From NCBI RefSeq assembly GCF_030816195.1, contig NZ_JAUSXS010000001.1, positions 2,937,501-3,001,500 on the forward strand: a DNA stretch of 64,000 nt, read 5' to 3'. A program made the translations under genes and the position numbers. The notes under the pieces are model-generated. The model was not told the origin of the DNA. It saw nothing but the letters and a program-made list of their open reading frames with translations, and did no database searches. The stretch is from Pseudomonas sp. W4I3 (GTDB taxonomy: Bacteria > Pseudomonadota > Gammaproteobacteria > Pseudomonadales > Pseudomonadaceae). Positions 22,721 to 57,283 of this stretch are shown here, piece after piece. The stretch's first letter is position 1; each line of letters starts with the position of its first letter.

Positions 22721-23554
22721 GTGAAAGATTCCACTGAGCGGAATAGCGAAGCCAGGGAGGTTGGGGCAGGCGGCGTCTCTCGCCTGTTCGCACTGTTGCG
22801 CACCCTGGGCCAAGCGCCTGAAGGCGGTGAGCGGGTTACCCAGCTCGCGCAACAGGTCGGCCTCTCGCAACCCACCACCCACCGGCTGCTGCGCAGCCTG
22901 ATGGACGAAGGCATGGTCGAGCAGGACGCGCGCAGTAAACGCTACCGGCTGAGCCTGGAGCTGTTTGCCCTGGCGGCGAATGCCGGCAACACCGGCAACC
23001 TGCGCGATCTGGTGCGGCCAAGCCTGTTGCGTCTGAGTGCCTCGCTGGGCGACTCGCTTTTTTTGCTTGCCCGCAGTGGCTTCGACGCGATCTGCCTGGA
23101 TCGCAGTGAAGGTCCGTACCCGATTCGCACCTTCACCGGCGATATCGGTGGGCGCGTGGCATTGGGCGTAGGGCAGGGCAGCCTGGCGATCCTGGCGTTC
23201 CTGCCCGAGGAAGAGCGCGAAACGGTGATTCGCTACAACCTGCCGCGGCTCAAGGATTTTCACCTCTACGACGAGGTGCTGCTGCGTTCCGAGGTGCAGA
23301 ACGTACGCAGCCTCGGGTACGCCGCGCGCAACACGGGCGTGCTGGAGGGCATGGCAGGGCTGGCGGTGCCGATTCTGACCCGTGATGGGCATGCGGTAGC
23401 GGCGTTGAGCGTGGCGACCATCAGTGATCGCCTGGGTCCGAGCCGCTTGCCGATGGTGGTCGAGTTACTGAAGCGAGAGGCGGCGGCAATCGGGCCGCGG
23501 ATCAATCCGTTTGATCCTACATTGCGTCGGCCTTCGCAGGCGTTTGGTGGGTAG
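22721..23554 (+). CDS. IclR-family transcriptional regulator
   Basis: A 277-residue protein. I chose the GTG at 22721 with GGAGAAG 5 bases upstream; the frame extends 82 codons further but that part overlaps the divergent promoter and has no protein character. Residues about 15-75 are the winged helix (V-S-R-L-F-A-L-L-R-T-L-G, then Q-Q-V-G-L-S-Q-P-T-T-H-R-L-L-R-S-L). The remaining 200 residues form the IclR effector domain (G-R-V-A-L-G-V-G-Q-G-S-L-A-I-L-A-F, and G-M-A-G-L-A-V-P-I). It probably regulates the divergent importer/dehydrogenase operon. Confidence 0.88.
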   Translation: MKDSTERNSEAREVGAGGVSRLFALLRTLGQAPEGGERVTQLAQQVGLSQPTTHRLLRSLMDEGMVEQDARSKRYRLSLELFALAANAGNTGNLRDLVRPSLLRLSASLGDSLFLLARSGFDAICLDRSEGPYPIRTFTGDIGGRVALGVGQGSLAILAFLPEEERETVIRYNLPRLKDFHLYDEVLLRSEVQNVRSLGYAARNTGVLEGMAGLAVPILTRDGHAVAALSVATISDRLGPSRLPMVVELLKREAAAIGPRINPFDPTLRRPSQAFGG

Positions 23555-23703
23555 CCTTTTCTGATGCGCACGAGGGCGTAATCGAGAGAGTGGCTGTTTT
23601 CAGAAACGGTCCTACGCGAATGCACGTCTGTTTCGCATTGTTGTATAGGGTTTGGCTTTACGTGCGACGGTAAAAATCCTTGCACGTAACTTCATGTTTA
23701 TTT

Positions 23704-23732
23704 GGAACCGTACTGTTTTCAGCTGCCACCAA
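23704..23732 (+). promoter_or_regulatory. hrp box (HrpL-dependent ECF sigma promoter)
   Basis: GGAACC at 23704-23709, exactly 16 bases, then CCACCAA at 23726-23732. This is a perfect match to the hrp-box consensus GGAACC-N16-CCACNNA recognised by the alternative sigma factor HrpL of type III secretion systems. It lies 70 bases upstream of, and points towards, the gene at 23802. An 8-base inverted repeat (TTACGTGC/GCACGTAA, 23658-23689) lies just upstream and may be the iclR terminator. Confidence 0.85.
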
Positions 23733-23801
23733 AAGCTAGCTGAACTGATGGCTTACTTGCCTGGTTGAGCAGTCGTTACGTCCAAGACATGAGGTGTCGA
23801 A

Positions 23802-25178
23802 ATGATGAATTCTTACTCAAACCAATCGCTTTATTCGCTTCCACCCGCACAGAACTTCGGATATTCGTCAGCCGATTGTGGGCGCAATTCTATGGTGAAC
23901 ACGCCGAGCAATATGGCCAGCAATTATTCCGATTCGAACGTTGCAGATATCATGCTAAGGAACTTCGAATATTTCAGGTCGCCTGGAAGTTCTTTCATTT
24001 CGCGAGACTCGCTTGCACAGGTGGCCAACCGTCCACTGGGAAACGGCGGTTACGATGATCAGATGACGCTGCTTGCCAGGGATATTTTGGGCCGACCTGG
24101 CCTCGCAAGCCTCCTTGATGGCGTTCAGAACGGCGGTCAGGAAGATGGGTTGATCAACCGAGAGGATGTACAGGCCGCCATCAGCCATATGAACCGGCAA
24201 GCTGTGCCCAACTATCAATCGCGGTCGGGGAACCAGTTTGCAGCGGGTTATAACGACGCGATGCAACAGCCAGGCGCTGGTTTTGGAGGGCGTTACAACG
24301 GCGCAATGCAACAGCCAGAAAACCAATTTTCTGGCCGCTACAATGGCGCGATGCAGCAGCAGAGAGTCAACCAGCAGTTTGATCCCCTCTATAACCCACA
24401 GCCCTCGTCCGGTGGGCCGCGGGGCATGGAAGGCTGGGACGCGTGTGGACCTCAACCGCGAGCTTTCGCGTCGCAGCAGACTTCCTATGCGGGGGGCCCT
24501 GGCAATCAGCAATGGAGTCCCGTGATGGAGGGAGGTCGACCGTATGCCAATGACAGCAACGAATCACTGTCGGCCAAAGTGCTCTCCCATTACAGCAACC
24601 TGCAAGACCCCTCGCTCGGCAAGATTACTGACGCATCGCTGAGCGCTGCGGCTTCTGGGTATACCCTGGATGGTCGGCCCGTCAGTCCAGCGGACGCCGC
24701 GCTTGCGCAGGAACTGCTGGAACGGGGTCAACTGTTCAAGAAACTTGATCAGGGTCGCAGTGGCTCGCTCGACGGCAGTATCTCTCGGCAGGATCTGGCG
24801 GATGCAGCGAGTGAGTTTCGCACCATGAGCGACGCCGGACTGCTTAAGGCCGTGAAGGATAACTTCAGGCAGTTCACCGCTGGCGCCAATGACAATTATG
24901 TCAATGTCAACGAGCTGAAAGAGGCAGCGGGTCTTATCCCGTCCAACCGGACGTTCAGTGCGCAAGCGCGTGAAGTGGCCCTGGAGTTGCTCAATCGTCC
25001 GGGTTTGTTGCGCGGACTGGATATCGGCGTTCGGGAGGGCGGCAAACCAGGCGCTGAAGACCAACGCTTCGATATGGTTAACATCGACCATATGATCAGC
25101 AAAGAATCGTCCAACGAACGAGCCAGTCCTTACGCGAGCGCATCTGCCGCAAATTGCTCCGTGTCTGCGGGTGGGTAA
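23802..25178 (+). CDS. Putative type III secretion effector or translocator (HrpK-like), orphan
   Basis: A 458-residue hydrophilic protein. The first 50 residues are rich in Ser, Asn, Gln and Tyr with few charges (M-M-N-S-Y-S-N-Q-S-L-Y-S-L-P-P-A-Q), as in type III secretion signals; no Sec signal. Residues about 144-188 hold three imperfect copies of F-x-G-R-Y-N-G-A-M-Q-Q-P. Three modules of the form L-x-R-P-G-L-x-x-x-L-D followed by a polar acidic loop (about residues 93-130, 305-340 and 388-425) recall the HrpK-type domain of plant-associated Pseudomonas and are faintly EF-hand-like. The gene lies behind a perfect hrp box, with GAGG before the ATG. The apparatus genes are not in the window. 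The HrpK assignment is from memory of family patterns; the secretion inference rests on the promoter. Confidence 0.65.
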   Translation: MMNSYSNQSLYSLPPAQNFGYSSADCGRNSMVNTPSNMASNYSDSNVADIMLRNFEYFRSPGSSFISRDSLAQVANRPLGNGGYDDQMTLLARDILGRPGLASLLDGVQNGGQEDGLINREDVQAAISHMNRQAVPNYQSRSGNQFAAGYNDAMQQPGAGFGGRYNGAMQQPENQFSGRYNGAMQQQRVNQQFDPLYNPQPSSGGPRGMEGWDACGPQPRAFASQQTSYAGGPGNQQWSPVMEGGRPYANDSNESLSAKVLSHYSNLQDPSLGKITDASLSAAASGYTLDGRPVSPADAALAQELLERGQLFKKLDQGRSGSLDGSISRQDLADAASEFRTMSDAGLLKAVKDNFRQFTAGANDNYVNVNELKEAAGLIPSNRTFSAQAREVALELLNRPGLLRGLDIGVREGGKPGAEDQRFDMVNIDHMISKESSNERASPYASASAANCSVSAGG

Positions 25179-25336
25179 TATCAACTGATCGCCAACGGCT
25201 GCTTCCGGTTACTCAGCTAGCAGTCGTCGGTGCCCGAAGCTTGTACGGTGGATCGTCACTCAGGCGTATCATTCGCGGCTGAGCGCCAATAGACTCAAGG
25301 CATTGACGACCACCTGCAGCCAGGGCCTCGAACCAT

Positions 25337-26692
25337 ATGCAAGTCATCCAACAACGGCCGTTGTGGCAGATCTACCTGTTCTTTCTGGCACCAATGGTGC
25401 TGTCCAATTTTCTGCAAAGCTTTTCCGGCACGCTCAACGGTATCTATGTCGGGCAGATGCTGGGTACCCACGCGCTGGCGGCGGTATCGGGCATGTTCCC
25501 CATTGTGTTTTTCTTCATTGCGTTGGTGATTGGCCTGGGCGCTGGCGCCTCGGTGTTGATTGGCCAGGCCTGGGGCGCCCGAGAGACGGAGATGGTCAAG
25601 GCGATCACCGGTGCCACGCTGACCCTCGGCGCGCTGGTAGGCCTGGTCGCCGCCATACTCGGCAGCCTGTTTGCGCGCCCCGCGTTACGGGCATTGGGAA
25701 CCCCCGTTGATGTGCTTGACGACGCGGTGGGCTACGCCCAGGTGATGATGCTGATCATGCCGCTGTTGCTGGTATTCATTCTGTACACCCAAGTGCTGCG
25801 CAGTGTCAGCGATACCGTTTCGCCGTTACTGGCCTTGATGGTTTCGACCTCCGTGGGCTTGTTGCTGACGCCTGCGTTGATTGGCGGCTGGGTTGGCCTG
25901 CCGCCCATGGGCATCCAGAGTGCGGCGTACGCGGGGCTTGCGGGCAATGCCTTGGCGATGCTGTTTTTGATCCTGCGCCTGCGCCACAAAAACCATGTAA
26001 TGGCGCCGGATCGCGCCATGCTCGCCGCCTTGCGCCTGGATCGGGTAATCCTGGGCAAGGTCCTGCGCATCGGTCTGCCGACGGGTCTGCAGATGGTGGT
26101 GCTGTCGCTGTCGGAGCTGGTCATCCTGGCGCTCGTCAACGGCCACGGCTCCCAGGCCACGGCGGCGTACGGCGCGGTGACCCAAATCGTCAACTACGTG
26201 CAGTTTCCGGCGCTGTCGATTGCCATCACCGCCTCGATCCTCGGGGCCCAGGCAATTGGCGCCGGGCGCCTGGAGCGCATCGGGCCGATCCTGCGCACCG
26301 GGCTGTTGATCAACACCGTTCTCACCGGCGGCCTGATCGTGCTCGGCTATGGGCTGTCGCACTGGCTGCTGGGGCTGTTCATCACTGACCCTACCGCGCG
26401 GGTCAACGCTGAGCACCTGTTGCACATCATGCTGTGGAGCATTCTGGTGTTTGGCTTCCAGGCCGTGATCGGCGGGATCATGCGCGCCAGCGGTGTGGTG
26501 TTGATGCCGGTCGCCATCTCGATTTTCTGCGTGCTGTGCGTGGAGTTGCCAGTGGCCTACCTGTTCAATGCGCACTTTGGTCTCGAAGGGGTGTGGATGG
26601 CGTTTCCGGTGACTTACCTGGCGATGCTGGTACTGCAGACGGCCTACTACCGGTTGGTATGGCGGCACAAGCAGATCAAGCGGCTGGTGTGA
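25337..26692 (+). CDS. MATE-family multidrug efflux transporter
   Basis: A 451-residue inner-membrane protein with about 12 membrane segments in two related halves. The N-terminal half reads F-F-L-A-P-M-V-L-S-N-F-L-Q-S-F-S-G-T-L-N-G-I-Y-V-G, and the second half has G-L-P-T-G-L-Q-M-V-V-L-S-L-S-E-L-V-I-L-A-L-V-N. Both fit the MatE/NorM family, Na+- or H+-coupled exporters of cationic drugs or metabolites. An MFS gene follows after 39 bases, so the two may be cotranscribed. The substrate is unknown. Confidence 0.9.
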   Translation: MQVIQQRPLWQIYLFFLAPMVLSNFLQSFSGTLNGIYVGQMLGTHALAAVSGMFPIVFFFIALVIGLGAGASVLIGQAWGARETEMVKAITGATLTLGALVGLVAAILGSLFARPALRALGTPVDVLDDAVGYAQVMMLIMPLLLVFILYTQVLRSVSDTVSPLLALMVSTSVGLLLTPALIGGWVGLPPMGIQSAAYAGLAGNALAMLFLILRLRHKNHVMAPDRAMLAALRLDRVILGKVLRIGLPTGLQMVVLSLSELVILALVNGHGSQATAAYGAVTQIVNYVQFPALSIAITASILGAQAIGAGRLERIGPILRTGLLINTVLTGGLIVLGYGLSHWLLGLFITDPTARVNAEHLLHIMLWSILVFGFQAVIGGIMRASGVVLMPVAISIFCVLCVELPVAYLFNAHFGLEGVWMAFPVTYLAMLVLQTAYYRLVWRHKQIKRLV

Positions 26693-26731
26693 TAAAAGGT
26701 TGCCCGTCTAAGGAAAGAAGGCGCTTTATCC

Positions 26732-27904
26732 ATGGCAAACCCCTACGCCGAGTTGTTCCAGGTGCCTGGCGCTCGCGCTTTTGTGCTGGCTGGCATGCTG
26801 GCACGCATGCCCATATCCATGACCGGGATTGGCCTGATTACCATGCTCTCGCAGGTGCATGGCGGTTATGGGTTGGCGGGCTCGGTAGCGGCGGTGTTCG
26901 CACTGGCCACTGCGTTTTGTGCACCGCAGGTGTCGCGCCTGGTGGACCGCTACAGCCAGGGCAAGGTGCTGCCCATCGCCGCGCTGATCGGTGGCGGCGC
27001 GTTGTTGATGGTGCTGCTGTGCACGCGTCTGCAAGCGCCAGGCTGGACGCTGTTCCTGTTTGCCGCACTGGCCGGTTGCATGCCCAATATGTCGGCGATG
27101 GTGCGGGCGCGTTGGACCGAGTTGTACCGCGGCCAACCCAAGCTGCAAACCGCGTTTGCCCTGGAGTCGGTGCTCGATGAGGTGTGTTTCATCGTCGGCC
27201 CGCCCGTTTCGGTCGGCCTCAGCGTGGTGCTTTTCCCTGAGGCGGGCCCCTTGGTGGCGGCGGTGTTGCTGGCGGTCGGCGTGACCACGTTCGTGCTGCA
27301 ACGCGCCACTGAACCGCCGGTGCATGCCCGTCACGATCATCACGAGCGCTGGTTGATCGCCTCGCCTGCGGTGCAGATCCTGATGACCCTGCTGCTGGCC
27401 ATGGGCGTGATTGTCGGTGTGGTGGACGTGGTCAGCGTCGCGTTCGCGCAATATGCGGGCCACCCGACGGCCGCGAGTATCGTGCTGTCGGTCTACGCCA
27501 TTGGGTCCTGCCTGGCGGGCTTGGCCTTCGGCATGCTCAAGCTCAAGGCGCCGTTACCCCGGCAGTTTCTGTTCTGCGGCGTGGCCACCGCAGTGACGAC
27601 CTTGCCGTTGCTGCTGGTGACCAATATTCCGGGGCTGGCCGTGGCGATCTTTATCTCTGGACTGTTCTTTGCCCCGACCCTGATCGTGTCCATGGCGTTG
27701 GTGGAGCAGGTGGTCCCACCAAGCCGCCTCACTGAAGGCATGACCTGGCTGATCACCGGCCTGAGCATTGGCGTGGCCATCGGCGCCGCCAGCTCCGGCT
27801 GGATGATTGACCACTTTGGCGCCACCAGCGGGTTCTGGGTGGCGCTGGCGGCGGGGGTGGTTGTACTGAGTTCGGCCGTGCTGGGGTACCGGCGGTTGGG
27901 CTAG
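26732..27904 (+). CDS. Major facilitator superfamily transporter
   Basis: A 390-residue membrane protein with 12 predicted helices. The first segments read A-R-A-F-V-L-A-G-M-L-A-R-M-P-I-S-M-T-G-I-G and L-A-G-S-V-A-A-V-F-A-L-A-T-A-F-C-A-P-Q-V-S-R-L-V-D-R-Y-S-Q-G-K, where the D-R-Y-S-Q-G-K loop is the MFS motif A position. An AAGGAAAG site precedes the ATG. It resembles the sugar-efflux/multidrug MFS group but the substrate is not clear. It ends adjacent to the convergent hicB gene. Confidence 0.88.
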   Translation: MANPYAELFQVPGARAFVLAGMLARMPISMTGIGLITMLSQVHGGYGLAGSVAAVFALATAFCAPQVSRLVDRYSQGKVLPIAALIGGGALLMVLLCTRLQAPGWTLFLFAALAGCMPNMSAMVRARWTELYRGQPKLQTAFALESVLDEVCFIVGPPVSVGLSVVLFPEAGPLVAAVLLAVGVTTFVLQRATEPPVHARHDHHERWLIASPAVQILMTLLLAMGVIVGVVDVVSVAFAQYAGHPTAASIVLSVYAIGSCLAGLAFGMLKLKAPLPRQFLFCGVATAVTTLPLLLVTNIPGLAVAIFISGLFFAPTLIVSMALVEQVVPPSRLTEGMTWLITGLSIGVAIGAASSGWMIDHFGATSGFWVALAAGVVVLSSAVLGYRRLG

Positions 27905-28270
27905 TCAGCCAATCGCTGCGCAAGGCTCTGGGAAGTGATGCTGTAGAAACTCATCCAGCGCCTGACGTGTCAGGTCGTTCAGCGTGACTTTCTTACGCGT
28001 CGCCGCCAACGCTGCGGCCAGATGCAGGTCGTGGCCGACGCGTACGTTAAACGAGCCCTTGCAGGGCTTTTCAGGAATCTGCCCGAGCGACTGGCAGGTG
28101 GAGAGGTAATCGTCCACCGCCTCCTGGAAGGCTGCGTCCAACTCCGCGACGGTCTTGCCTTCGTAGCTCACCAGGGCCTTGATGAACAGGATTTTGCCGA
28201 ACAGGCAGTTGTCTTCCAGGCTGGCTTCGATGGAGCCGATGTAGCCTTTGTGTTTCAGTTGGTTGTTCAC
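27905..28270 (-). CDS. hicB: HicB-family antitoxin
   Basis: A 121-residue protein. The N-terminal part has the partially degraded RNase H-like HicB fold (K-G-Y-I-G-S-I-E-A-S-L-E-D-N-C-L-F-G-K-I-L-F-I, V-S-Y-E-G-K-T-V-A-E-L-D-A-A-F-Q-E-A-V-D-D-Y). The C-terminal 40 residues form a ribbon-helix-helix/HicB DNA-binding part (F-N-V-R-V-G-H-D-L-H-L-A-A-A-L-A-A). It neutralises HicA and represses the operon. The start overlaps the toxin stop by 4 bases. Confidence 0.88.
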   Translation of the reverse strand: MNNQLKHKGYIGSIEASLEDNCLFGKILFIKALVSYEGKTVAELDAAFQEAVDDYLSTCQSLGQIPEKPCKGSFNVRVGHDLHLAAALAATRKKVTLNDLTRQALDEFLQHHFPEPCAAIG

Positions 28271-28518
28271 TGAATCAGTTCTCCTGATTTCAATTGTTCG
28301 ATGACTTGGCGCCGAATGTAGTGTTTCAACTCATTGCCGGGGTGAGGCTTGTGCAAGGTGATCATTGCACTTGGATCGCCGATATCGAATTTGACCCGGC
28401 TTCCAGCCCCTTCAATCTGTGTGTAACCCAGTCGACGCAACAGCGTTACGAGCTCGGACCAGGTGAATGCCATGTGCTCATTGAGCAGTTTGGCGAGCAG
28501 CTTTTCATTTTTGGACAC
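28267..28518 (-). CDS. hicA: HicA-family mRNA interferase toxin
   Basis: An 83-residue protein with the double-stranded-RNA-binding-like HicA fold. The characteristic part is L-L-R-R-L-G-Y-T-Q-I-E-G-A-G-S-R-V-K-F, then I-T-L-H-K-P-H-P-G-N-E-L-K, which carries the catalytic His and the conserved P-H-P-G. It starts with GTG (28518-28516) preceded by AGGGA. It is toxin-first, coupled to hicB by a 4-base overlap. Its promoter faces the NRPS gene across 209 bases. Confidence 0.88.
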   Translation of the reverse strand: MSKNEKLLAKLLNEHMAFTWSELVTLLRRLGYTQIEGAGSRVKFDIGDPSAMITLHKPHPGNELKHYIRRQVIEQLKSGELIQ

Positions 28519-28532
28519 GGCGTTCCCTGCGT

Positions 28533-28550
28533 GTAACTAAATGTAGTTGC
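28533..28550. promoter_or_regulatory. Candidate HicB autoregulatory operator
   Basis: GTAACTA-AATG-TAGTTGC is an inverted repeat (6 of 7 positions) 15 bases upstream of hicA. Its place over the hicA promoter suits HicB autorepression. It is also within 200 bases of the NRPS start. Confidence 0.4.
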
Positions 28551-28647
28551 AAAAAGTGGTATGCGTCAATGCTAGCTCGGCTTGCCCTGGCTTTCTCGAT
28601 ATTGATGTAACCCCTGATGACACCTCGCTTGCAGCCCCCCATTCCTC

Positions 28648-28672
28648 GCTAATTTTTCCCTTCGCGGTTCGT
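28648..28672 (+). promoter_or_regulatory. Probable but imperfect PvdS iron-starvation promoter of the first NRPS
   Basis: GCTAATT at 28648-28654, 15 bases, then CGT at 28670-28672, about 55 bases before the NRPS start. Compared with the four perfect boxes near pvdE/F and pvdM/P (TAAAT-N16-CGT) it has one substitution and one base less in the spacer. No better match exists in the 209-base gap. Confidence 0.5.
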
Positions 28673-28727
28673 TTTATAGGGACGACGTGCCTTTGTGCTT
28701 CCTGCCTATTGCTCCGGACTCCAACAC

Positions 28728-42765
<14,038 letters not shown>

Positions 42766-42768
42766 ACC

Positions 42769-54624
<11,856 letters not shown>

Positions 54625-54637
54625 CCCATATCAAAAG

Positions 54638-54728
54638 TGAGAGGGGGCTTGCCCCCGATTGCGGTGTCACAGTCAACAGATGTACTGACTGACACACCGC
54701 CATCGGGGGCAAGCCCCCTCCCACATTT
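54638..54728. repeat. REP doublet (REPIN-like) between convergent NRPS and fpvA genes
   Basis: Two REP palindromes in inverted orientation: GAGGGGGCTTGCCCCCGATT at about 54641-54660 and CCATCGGGGGCAAGCCCCCT at about 54700-54719, separated by about 40 bases. Together they can fold into one long hairpin. It may serve as a bidirectional terminator for the NRPS mRNA and fpvA. Confidence 0.8.
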
Positions 54729-54772
54729 GGATCCCCATTACTTCATCGATTGGGGCGCTTATCGCAGTGCGA

Positions 54773-57214
54773 TCAGAAGTCCCAGCGGGTGCTGACCATC
54801 ACGTTGCGTGGCTCGCCGTAAGCGGCCGAGTTATAGAAACCGACGTTGGTGTAGTAGGACTTGTCGAAGATGTTGTTGAAATTGACCGTCGCCGACAGGT
54901 TCTTGGTGACCTGGTAACGGGTCATCAAGTCCACCAGCCAGTAGGATTCCTGGGTGATGTCCTGGTTGGTTTGGAGTGGCTGGTTCCAGATCTCGTTCCA
55001 ACCCTTGGTCTGCCAACGTACGCCGCCGCCGACGGTGAACTTGTCCAGGTCACCCTTGAGCTTGTAGGTGGTGTTCAGGTTGACCTGATGTTCGGGCTCG
55101 AAGGTGGAAATTTTCTTGTCGTTATCATCACGCACGATTTTATGGGTGTAACCACCTTGCACTTGCCAGCCTGGGCTCAACTCACCGGAGATTTCCGCTT
55201 CGTAGCCCTTGGTCACGGCCTTGGAACCCTTGAACGCATAGTTTTGCGGGGTCGGCGTCTGGTTGTTGTACGCATCGTCCGAGATCGCACGGTTGGTCTC
55301 GTGCACCTCAAAGTAAGCGATGCTGGTGTTCAGGCGGCCGCCGAAGAACTCGCCCTTGAGGCCCAACTCGTAGTTTTGCCCTTCGTCCGGTTCCAGCAGT
55401 TTTTCGTTGCGGTCTTTATAGGTACTTTCCTGTGGCTGGAAAATATCGGTGTAGCTGGCATAGGCCGAGAAGTTTTCGTTGAGGTCGTAGATCACCCCGG
55501 CGTAGGGGATGAACCGGCCGGTTTCCTTATAGGAAGGGTTGTTGCCTGTAACGTGATAGTTGGCCACGCGCCCGCCGAGGATCACGTTGAGGTCATCCAT
55601 CACGTTCAAGCGCGTGGTCACGTAGTAGCCTGTCTGGCGGATGGTGTCATCGATGTACTGCTGGGCCGGGCCGTAGATAGGCTTGGCGAGGTGGCCATTC
55701 CAGTTATAGAAATCGACTTTGTTGCCCCCTGGCCATTCCGGTGACCAGTAACCCTTGCCCTGCCAGCGCGAGGTACCGATCGAACCGCCCACCACCAGCT
55801 CGTGTTCGCGGCCGAACAGGCTGAAAGGCCCGGTGGCGTAGAGGTCGGCGGAGGTGCTTTTGGTTTCGCCGGTGTACTTCTGCCCATTGATTTCGGCGGT
55901 GCCGTCGGCGGCCGGCTGGACGAACTGAATCGAACCAAGGTCGGCGTGGTAGCCGTTGATCTTGTGGTCAAGCTGGAACTTGGTCACCCAGCCATCACCC
56001 AGGTCATGTTCGAGCATGGCGAACGCGGTACGGGTGTTCTGCTCCCAGGAGCTCCAGGTGGTGCCGTTGTTGTACGAGCGCGGCATTTTGTTGATGCTGC
56101 CGTTGGAGTTGACCAGCGGGAAGGAACCCGACCAGCTCGAACCCTGTGGAATGTTGTCCTGGTAGTCGAAGCCCACGGTCAGCATAGTGTCCGGGGACAG
56201 GTCGAACTCGGTAATGCCGTAGTAGGTTTCGGTCTTGCGCGAGTAATGGTCCATGAAGGACTTCTTGTCCTGGTACGCAGCGACCGCGCGCCCACGGATA
56301 TTGCCGCTGTCGGTCAAGGGCCCGCTGACATCCACTTCGCTGCGGTAGTTGTCCCAGGAACCGGCGCCCAGTTGCACATGGCCTTTGAAGTCCGAGGTCG
56401 GCTTCTTGCGGATCAGGTTGATGGTCGCGCCCAGGGAGCCCGCCCCATTGAGCAGGCCGGTAGCGCCCTTGAGGACTTCGACACGGTCGTAGATCGCCAT
56501 GTCGCTTAAGGTGTTGCCCGCCGAATAGCCGACGTTACGCACGGTGGACGGAATACCGTCGTACTGGAAGCTGTTGACCGAAAAACCACGGGAATAGTAG
56601 TTGGTACGGTCGCTGTCATAGGCCGACACCGTGATACCCGGCGTGTGGCGCATCACGTCATCCATGTTGTTGAGGCCGAAGTCCTCGATGTGCTGGCGGG
56701 TGACTACTGTGATCGACTGTGGGGTCTGCCGTGGCGTCAGGGTCAGGCGCGTGGCCGTGGCGATGGTGCCTGGGGTGTAGGAGCCCGAGCCTTCAGTCAC
56801 GTTGCCCAGGTAGTTGGCGGTGACCTCGGTCGGACTCAGCTCCAGCCCGCCACCGGTACTGGCGGCTGCCACGGTAAGGGTATTGCCGTTGAGGCTGTAG
56901 GTGGTCTGGCTGCCGTTGAGCAATGCATCGATGGCCTGCTGCGGCTGCATCTTGCCGTTGACGGCGCGACTGTTCTTGCCCTGCACATCGCCCGGGCTGT
57001 ACAGCACTTGCACGTTGGTCTGGCGACCAAATTCCTGCAGCGCGCTCCCCAGCGGCTGTGCAGGAATGTTCAACTCGATCTCCTGGGCTTGCACGTAGCC
57101 TGCAATCGGCAGCGACACTGCCAGCGCCAGGGCACTCGGAAGAAGGTTCATGTTCAGGGCCCTGCGCATGGATAACGCTTTGCTCAGGGGGCTGAGACCG
57201 AGTCGTGCTGGCAT
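54773..57214 (-). CDS. fpvA: TonB-dependent ferripyoverdine receptor with signalling domain
   Basis: An 813-residue outer-membrane receptor. A signal peptide (cleavage near Y-V-Q-A-Q) is followed by a secretin/TonB N-terminal (STN) signalling domain, about residues 45-120 (I-E-L-N-I-P-A-Q-P-L-G-S-A-L-Q-E-F), a plug (Q-S-I-T-V-V-T-R-Q-H-I-E-D-F-G-L-N-N-M) and a 22-strand barrel ending in W-D-F. The STN domain indicates signalling to an FpvR-type anti-sigma factor and hence autoinduction via PvdS/FpvI; neither is in the window. It is downstream of pvdE on the same strand, with a 108-base gap holding a Fur-like site. It converges with the NRPS genes. Confidence 0.93.
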   Translation of the reverse strand: MPARLGLSPLSKALSMRRALNMNLLPSALALAVSLPIAGYVQAQEIELNIPAQPLGSALQEFGRQTNVQVLYSPGDVQGKNSRAVNGKMQPQQAIDALLNGSQTTYSLNGNTLTVAAASTGGGLELSPTEVTANYLGNVTEGSGSYTPGTIATATRLTLTPRQTPQSITVVTRQHIEDFGLNNMDDVMRHTPGITVSAYDSDRTNYYSRGFSVNSFQYDGIPSTVRNVGYSAGNTLSDMAIYDRVEVLKGATGLLNGAGSLGATINLIRKKPTSDFKGHVQLGAGSWDNYRSEVDVSGPLTDSGNIRGRAVAAYQDKKSFMDHYSRKTETYYGITEFDLSPDTMLTVGFDYQDNIPQGSSWSGSFPLVNSNGSINKMPRSYNNGTTWSSWEQNTRTAFAMLEHDLGDGWVTKFQLDHKINGYHADLGSIQFVQPAADGTAEINGQKYTGETKSTSADLYATGPFSLFGREHELVVGGSIGTSRWQGKGYWSPEWPGGNKVDFYNWNGHLAKPIYGPAQQYIDDTIRQTGYYVTTRLNVMDDLNVILGGRVANYHVTGNNPSYKETGRFIPYAGVIYDLNENFSAYASYTDIFQPQESTYKDRNEKLLEPDEGQNYELGLKGEFFGGRLNTSIAYFEVHETNRAISDDAYNNQTPTPQNYAFKGSKAVTKGYEAEISGELSPGWQVQGGYTHKIVRDDNDKKISTFEPEHQVNLNTTYKLKGDLDKFTVGGGVRWQTKGWNEIWNQPLQTNQDITQESYWLVDLMTRYQVTKNLSATVNFNNIFDKSYYTNVGFYNSAAYGEPRNVMVSTRWDF

Positions 57215-57261
57215 GGATGATTTCTCTTCTAGGTTTTAAGTGGGCAGCTTCAGTATCTATT

Positions 57262-57283
57262 GAGGGTAATTCTCATTACCACT
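57262..57283. promoter_or_regulatory. Candidate Fur box before fpvA
   Basis: GGTAATTCTCATTACC (57265-57280) on the plus strand, i.e. GGTAATGAGAATTACC towards fpvA, is an inverted repeat that resembles the Fur consensus core (AATGATAAT-type). It lies about 50-65 bases upstream of the fpvA start. No PvdS box was found in this gap. Confidence 0.55.

Noticed and set aside
28537..28562. TAAAT at about 28538 as the -35 of a PvdS box for the NRPS
   Set aside because: The next CGT is 21 bases away instead of 16-17, so the spacing is wrong; the element near 28650 fits better.
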